DNA from: Pseudomonas sp. ANT_J12
Lineage (GTDB): Bacteria; Pseudomonadota; Gammaproteobacteria; Pseudomonadales; Pseudomonadaceae
NCBI RefSeq assembly: GCF_008370045.1
Contig: NZ_VOBN01000001.1
Span: 496,001 to 560,000 of the forward strand
Length of the DNA stretch: 64,000 bases
Reading direction: 5' to 3'
A program made the position numbers and the translations under genes. Below are positions 60,895 to 64,000 of the stretch, piece by piece; position 1 is the first letter of the stretch, and each line of letters opens with the position of its first letter. The notes beneath the pieces are model-generated. The model did no database searches, was not told the DNA's origin, and saw only the letters and a program-made list of their open reading frames with translations.

Positions 60895-61737
60895 TTAGGC
60901 AAACAGCTGCGCGCTGAGATCGCGGCTGGCACTCAACAAACCGGGGAGGAAGCGTTGTTCCAGCTCATTGCGGCTGACGCGTCCGGCGTGGGTGCTGACG
61001 TTGAGTGCCGCCACTACCTGGCCGGACGCGTCATACACCGGCACCGCAATTGAGCGCAGGCCCTGTTCCAGTTCTTGATCGACGATGCACCAGCCTTGCT
61101 GCCGAACTTCTTGCAGGCATTCGAGCAACGCTTCGGGGGTGTGCAGGGTGCGGCTGGTCTTAGCCTGGAATTCTGCGTGATCGAGGTATTCGCCCAGGCT
61201 CGTGTCATCCAGCGCGGCCAACAGGATCCGGCCCATGGACGTGCAATAGGCCGGCAGCCGCCCACCCACCGACAAGTCCACGGAAATCAGGCGCTGAGTG
61301 GTGGCCGAACGGGCGATGTACAGAATGTCATCACCTTCCAGGGTCGCCATATTGCAGGCCTCATGGAGTTGCTCGCTCATGCGGTCCAGGTACGGCTGGG
61401 CGGAAACTGCGAGCGGCGTCGAGGATAAATAGGCATGGCCGAGTGTCAGGACTTTGGGCAGCAGCGAATAGGTCCGACCGTCCGTGGTGGCGTAGCCGAG
61501 TTTGATCAGGGTGTGCAGGCAACGTCGGACGGCGGCGCGGGGAATTTCCGTGCGGTGGCTGATCTGGGCGATGGTGAGGTGGCGCTTGCGCTCCTGGAAC
61601 GCCTGCACCACCGCCAGGCCACGGGCCAGGGACGTCATGAAGTCCGGGTCGCCAGTCAGGGCCTGGATTCGCTTGGCTGGCGAGGCGACGATCGGCGGCG
61701 CCACTGACGCGAAGGAATTGCGCATTTGATCGTTCAT
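60895..61737 (-). CDS. pcaR: IclR-family activator PcaR
   Basis: A 280-residue IclR-type regulator that responds to beta-ketoadipate in P. putida and activates the pca genes. N-terminal winged helix: LARGLAVVQAFQERKRHLTI, AQISHRTEIPRAAVRRCLHT. C-terminal effector domain: YLDRMSEQLHEACNMATLEG, TSMGRILLAALDD and GLRSIAVPVYDASGQVVAAL. AGGA about nine bases before the ATG. It stands first in the cluster, with its own box at 61817-61850. Confidence 0.92.
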   Translation of the reverse strand: MNDQMRNSFASVAPPIVASPAKRIQALTGDPDFMTSLARGLAVVQAFQERKRHLTIAQISHRTEIPRAAVRRCLHTLIKLGYATTDGRTYSLLPKVLTLGHAYLSSTPLAVSAQPYLDRMSEQLHEACNMATLEGDDILYIARSATTQRLISVDLSVGGRLPAYCTSMGRILLAALDDTSLGEYLDHAEFQAKTSRTLHTPEALLECLQEVRQQGWCIVDQELEQGLRSIAVPVYDASGQVVAALNVSTHAGRVSRNELEQRFLPGLLSASRDLSAQLFA

Positions 61738-61816
61738 ATCAGGTCCTTTTCCTACACGGCTCAGTGGCTATTACAAGCGGCTCAAGCCCCGTACACAAGC
61801 CACGAGCGACAAGATT

Positions 61817-61850
61817 GGGCGATTATCGAACCATCGACCGATAATCGCAA
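61817..61850 (-). promoter_or_regulatory. PcaR box before pcaR
   Basis: On the minus strand GTTCGATAATCGCCC (61831 down to 61817) and TTGCGATTATCGGT (61850 to 61837) form two half-sites in the pcaR promoter, 80-113 bases from its ATG. The first differs by one base from the consensus GTTCGATAATCGCAC. Autoregulation by PcaR is known in P. putida. Confidence 0.72.
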
Positions 61851-61859
61851 TCGACACAC

Positions 61860-62412
61860 CCTTACCGTCAAGCGCGGACGGCAATGTTAGATGTTGTCAC
61901 TATTGAACGGTTGCCGACTGTTAAAGGGCAAAGTAATGAAGCGAACTTGTCCGACTTGTTGGCGCCAGAAACAGGTCACTGAAAAGTCGCATCCTGCATA
62001 CTCTAAATACCCATAAAGTTACGAGTAACAAAATCATCACATGCCAGGAAGCACTTTTAACTCCCTGGTGATAGTGTTCTTCGAATCGACGGCTATAATG
62101 CACCTCAGTGGCCCGCCGGTTTCTTACTTGCCGATTACGCCACCCGGAGCGCGATGTCCCATCGCCGCCGCCCGCAGCAAGCGCCTGACGCTCATTTGAT
62201 ATGCACCGCCAACGCGCTGGCTGAAACAGGATACTGAAGCTACGTCAGCTGTATTTATCTGGTGCCGTGGCCGCCTGCAACATGGAAGTGTTGATCATTA
62301 GGTCGTTAAAAAGCCGATACCCCTTCAGGTATTGTCCTTTCGACGAACGTGGTCAATAAACTTGAAGCAGCGCGTTTCACCAGAATTTATCTCAACTCAA
62401 TCAGGTAGCACT
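61860..62412. other. Long gap between pcaR and a small conserved gene
   Basis: Over 550 bases with no frame I can support. TATAAT stands at 62094-62099 on the plus strand but with a poor -35 region; a transcript from it would have a leader of about 310 bases ahead of the gene at 62413. The region carries G/C-rich tracts (62110-62180). I see no clear terminator, tRNA or known small-RNA motif. Confidence 0.4.
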
Positions 62413-62613
62413 GTGACGAAAGACGAACTGCGCGCGGAACTTGAGCGCCAGGAACAACGTTACAAGGATGTTTACGGCGGGGAAGTCACCACCTACGCCG
62501 CCCAGCCCGAACCGGAACGCAAGCCCTGGCGTAAACGCGCCACCGTTCAAGATCAGGCATTCACCCAGGAACTGCAGAAGATGGAAAAGGAACTCAAAGC
62601 CGAAGAGCCTTGA
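62413..62613 (+). CDS. Small conserved protein upstream of pitA, unknown
   Basis: A 66-residue charged protein, mostly helical in look ([20 protein letters not shown] ... [15 protein letters not shown] ... [14 protein letters not shown]) with no signal or membrane helix. I remember similar short proteins next to pitA-like genes in Pseudomonas. I chose the GTG at 62413, preceded by CAGGTAG; the frame extends upstream to 62332 but without a start. It lies 376 bases before pitA. Role unknown. Confidence 0.65.
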   Translation: MTKDELRAELERQEQRYKDVYGGEVTTYAAQPEPERKPWRKRATVQDQAFTQELQKMEKELKAEEP

Positions 62614-62989
62614 CCGCCTCGGCCTGAATCCTTCAAGGGCCTGCGTTTGCATCCGCTAAAAGCGCGGTGTTTCGACGTTGCCTTTCGCGCCCGCTACCAG
62701 CGGGCAGCGGCCACCTCACCCTCTGGATGAGGCAAATGGCGCATGTCCGACCCTCTTCTCAGAAATTTCATACAACCTTCTGCGCCTCTCGCACCGACGA
62801 GAGAAACCCGCGTGCTTGTTGGCTTTTCAAAGAAAATCAATGAGTTGCAAAACCCGGTAAAAACCTCGGGCTTAGGGCTTTGCGACAAACTAATTCGTTG
62901 AAGAATGTTACCGATGAGCAGCTAGTGCATCGATTCCTAGTCTTTTCTGGCATAATCGCGCCCCCTTACGACCGGGTCAGAAAACCTTC
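62614..62989. other. Gap between the small gene and pitA
   Basis: No gene seen in about 375 bases. It holds two small dyads, GCCCGCTACCAGCGGGC at 62689-62705 and CCTCA/TGAGG at 62714-62732, neither with a T-run, and the extended -10 of pitA at 62948-62956. I see no Pho box. Confidence 0.5.
62948..62956 (+). promoter_or_regulatory. Extended -10 element before pitA
   Basis: TGGCATAAT fits an extended -10 (TGn plus CATAAT), about 34 bases before the pitA ATG. No good -35 is visible, as is common for extended -10 promoters. Confidence 0.4.
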
Positions 62990-64000
62990 ATGATCGATTT
63001 ATTCAGCGGACTGGATGCTTGGGTGCTTGTGAGCCTCTTGCTCGCCCTGGCCTTTGTCCTCGCCTTCGAGTTCATCAACGGCTTTCATGACACTGCAAAC
63101 GCGGTGGCCACTGTTATCTACACCAAAGCCATGCCGCCTCATCTGGCGGTGTTCTTTTCCGGTGTGTTCAACTTTCTCGGCGTTTTGCTGGGCGGTGTTG
63201 GCGTGGCGTATGCCATCGTCCATCTGCTGCCGGTAGAGCTGCTGATCAATGTGAACACCGGACACGGACTGGCCATGGTGTTCTCGTTGCTCGCCGCCGC
63301 CATCACCTGGAACCTGGGCACCTGGTACTTCGGTATCCCGGCCTCCAGCTCCCACACGCTGATCGGTTCGATCCTCGGTGTCGGCCTGGCCAACGCCCTG
63401 ATCAACGACATCCCGTTGGCCGATGGCGTGAACTGGCAGAAGGCGATCGATATCGGCGCTTCCCTGGTGTTCTCGCCAATGGCCGGCTTTATTGTCGCCG
63501 CGCTGGTGTTGATCGGCCTTAAATGGTGGCGCCCGCTGTCGAAGATGCACAAGACCCCGGACCAGCGTCGCAAGCTCGACGACAAGAAGCACCCGCCGTT
63601 CTGGAACCGCCTGGTCCTGGTGATATCGGCCATGGCCGTGAGCTTCGTCCACGGTTCCAACGATGGCCAGAAAGGCATCGGCCTGATCATGCTGGTGTTG
63701 ATCGGTATCGTGCCGGCGCAGTTCGTTCTCGACCTGAGCAGCACCACTTACCAGATCGAACGGACTCGCGATGCGACCCTGCACTTGAGCCAGTTCTACA
63801 AGCGCAATGCCGACACCCTGGGTGAATTCCTGGCGCTGGGCAAAAGCGTGGAAGGTGATCTGCCGGAGAAATTCCGTTGCAACCCGCAACAGACCGAACC
63901 GACCATCAGCGCGCTGCTCGACACCCTCAAGGGTGTAGCCGATTACCACTCGCTGACGTCGGAAAGCCGCATCGAAGTGCGTCGCTACCTGCTCTGTCTG
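62990..64000 (+). CDS. pitA: Inorganic phosphate transporter PitA family, N-terminal 337 residues
   Basis: The frame from the ATG at 62990 runs open to the window edge with 337 codons and no stop, so this is a partial gene. It is a PiT-family phosphate:H+ symporter: start MIDLFSGLDAWVLVSLLLAL, then FEFINGFHDTANAVATVIYT with the family signature GFHDxANxVAT, GIPASSSHTLIGSILGVG, and the second signature SFVHGSNDGQKGIGLI. About seven membrane helices are seen so far. The full protein should have about 490 residues. The gene for the small protein at 62413 lies before it. Confidence 0.9.
   Translation, partial: MIDLFSGLDAWVLVSLLLALAFVLAFEFINGFHDTANAVATVIYTKAMPPHLAVFFSGVFNFLGVLLGGVGVAYAIVHLLPVELLINVNTGHGLAMVFSLLAAAITWNLGTWYFGIPASSSHTLIGSILGVGLANALINDIPLADGVNWQKAIDIGASLVFSPMAGFIVAALVLIGLKWWRPLSKMHKTPDQRRKLDDKKHPPFWNRLVLVISAMAVSFVHGSNDGQKGIGLIMLVLIGIVPAQFVLDLSSTTYQIERTRDATLHLSQFYKRNADTLGEFLALGKSVEGDLPEKFRCNPQQTEPTISALLDTLKGVADYHSLTSESRIEVRRYLLCL

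Noticed and set aside
1..64000. Prophage, integrative element or insertion sequence
   Set aside because: No integrase, transposase, structural phage gene, tRNA-linked attachment site or target duplication was found.

Overview
The window is a chromosomal segment of a Pseudomonas, most probably of the P. fluorescens group. The call rests on gene content I recognise by sequence: an EmhR-EmhABC/TtgABC efflux locus with its operator, a XenB-type xenobiotic reductase, a complete pca (protocatechuate/beta-ketoadipate) cluster under an IclR-type PcaR, OlsBA, a FosA close to that of P. aeruginosa, and about 20 REP-like palindromic repeats. I saw no rRNA, tRNA, CRISPR array, prophage or insertion sequence. 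The last gene, a PitA-type phosphate transporter, runs off the right edge.

Layout. 1-10 kb is a patchwork of stress and accessory genes: a trans-aconitate methyltransferase, two tandem PixA/AidA-type proteins, a small cluster with a low-affinity-iron-permease-like protein, a DUF4142 protein and a 52-residue KGG protein, a PAS-GAF-GGDEF diguanylate cyclase, and a line of two duplicated four-cysteine secreted proteins running into fosA. 10-15 kb is a probable catabolic unit (MFS transporter, HMG-CoA-lyase-like enzyme, CaiB-type CoA-transferase, LysR regulator). 15-24 kb holds an alpha-oxoamine-synthase-like enzyme coupled to an MFS exporter, an ErcA-like alcohol dehydrogenase, a DUF4917 protein with SIR2-like motifs, and a fecIR pair in which the sigma factor has lost most of region 2. 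24-38 kb carries an RNA-methyltransferase-like protein, a LemA plus three TPM-domain protein operon, bglX, clsB with a YceI protein, a class C serine hydrolase, olsBA and acpH. 38-48 kb has an ArsR-MFS-XenB unit and emhR/emhABC. 48-62 kb is the aromatic catabolism block: a porin, then on the minus strand pcaR, pcaK, catI/pcaI, catJ/pcaJ, pcaF, pcaH, pcaG, pcaT, pcaB, pcaD and pcaC.

How the genes fit together. The pca block encodes 4-hydroxybenzoate/protocatechuate uptake (PcaK), ring cleavage (PcaHG), cycloisomerisation (PcaB), decarboxylation (PcaC), lactone hydrolysis (PcaD), CoA transfer (two subunits), thiolysis (PcaF) and beta-ketoadipate transport (PcaT). Boxes matching the known PcaR site lie before pcaR, pcaK and the CoA-transferase genes. 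An exact 15-base copy of one of them lies before the OprD-family porin, which ties this separately located, oppositely transcribed gene to the regulon. The efflux locus has a TtgR/EmhR-type operator between the repressor gene and emhA.

The REP-like repeats fall into four families (A: ten elements, B: six, C: three, D: one), almost all in intergenic gaps and often directly after stop codons, where several could act as terminators. Starts were chosen from ribosome-binding sites; several differ from the longest possible reading frame and the reasons are given. Family assignments are from reading the translated sequence by eye, without database searches.
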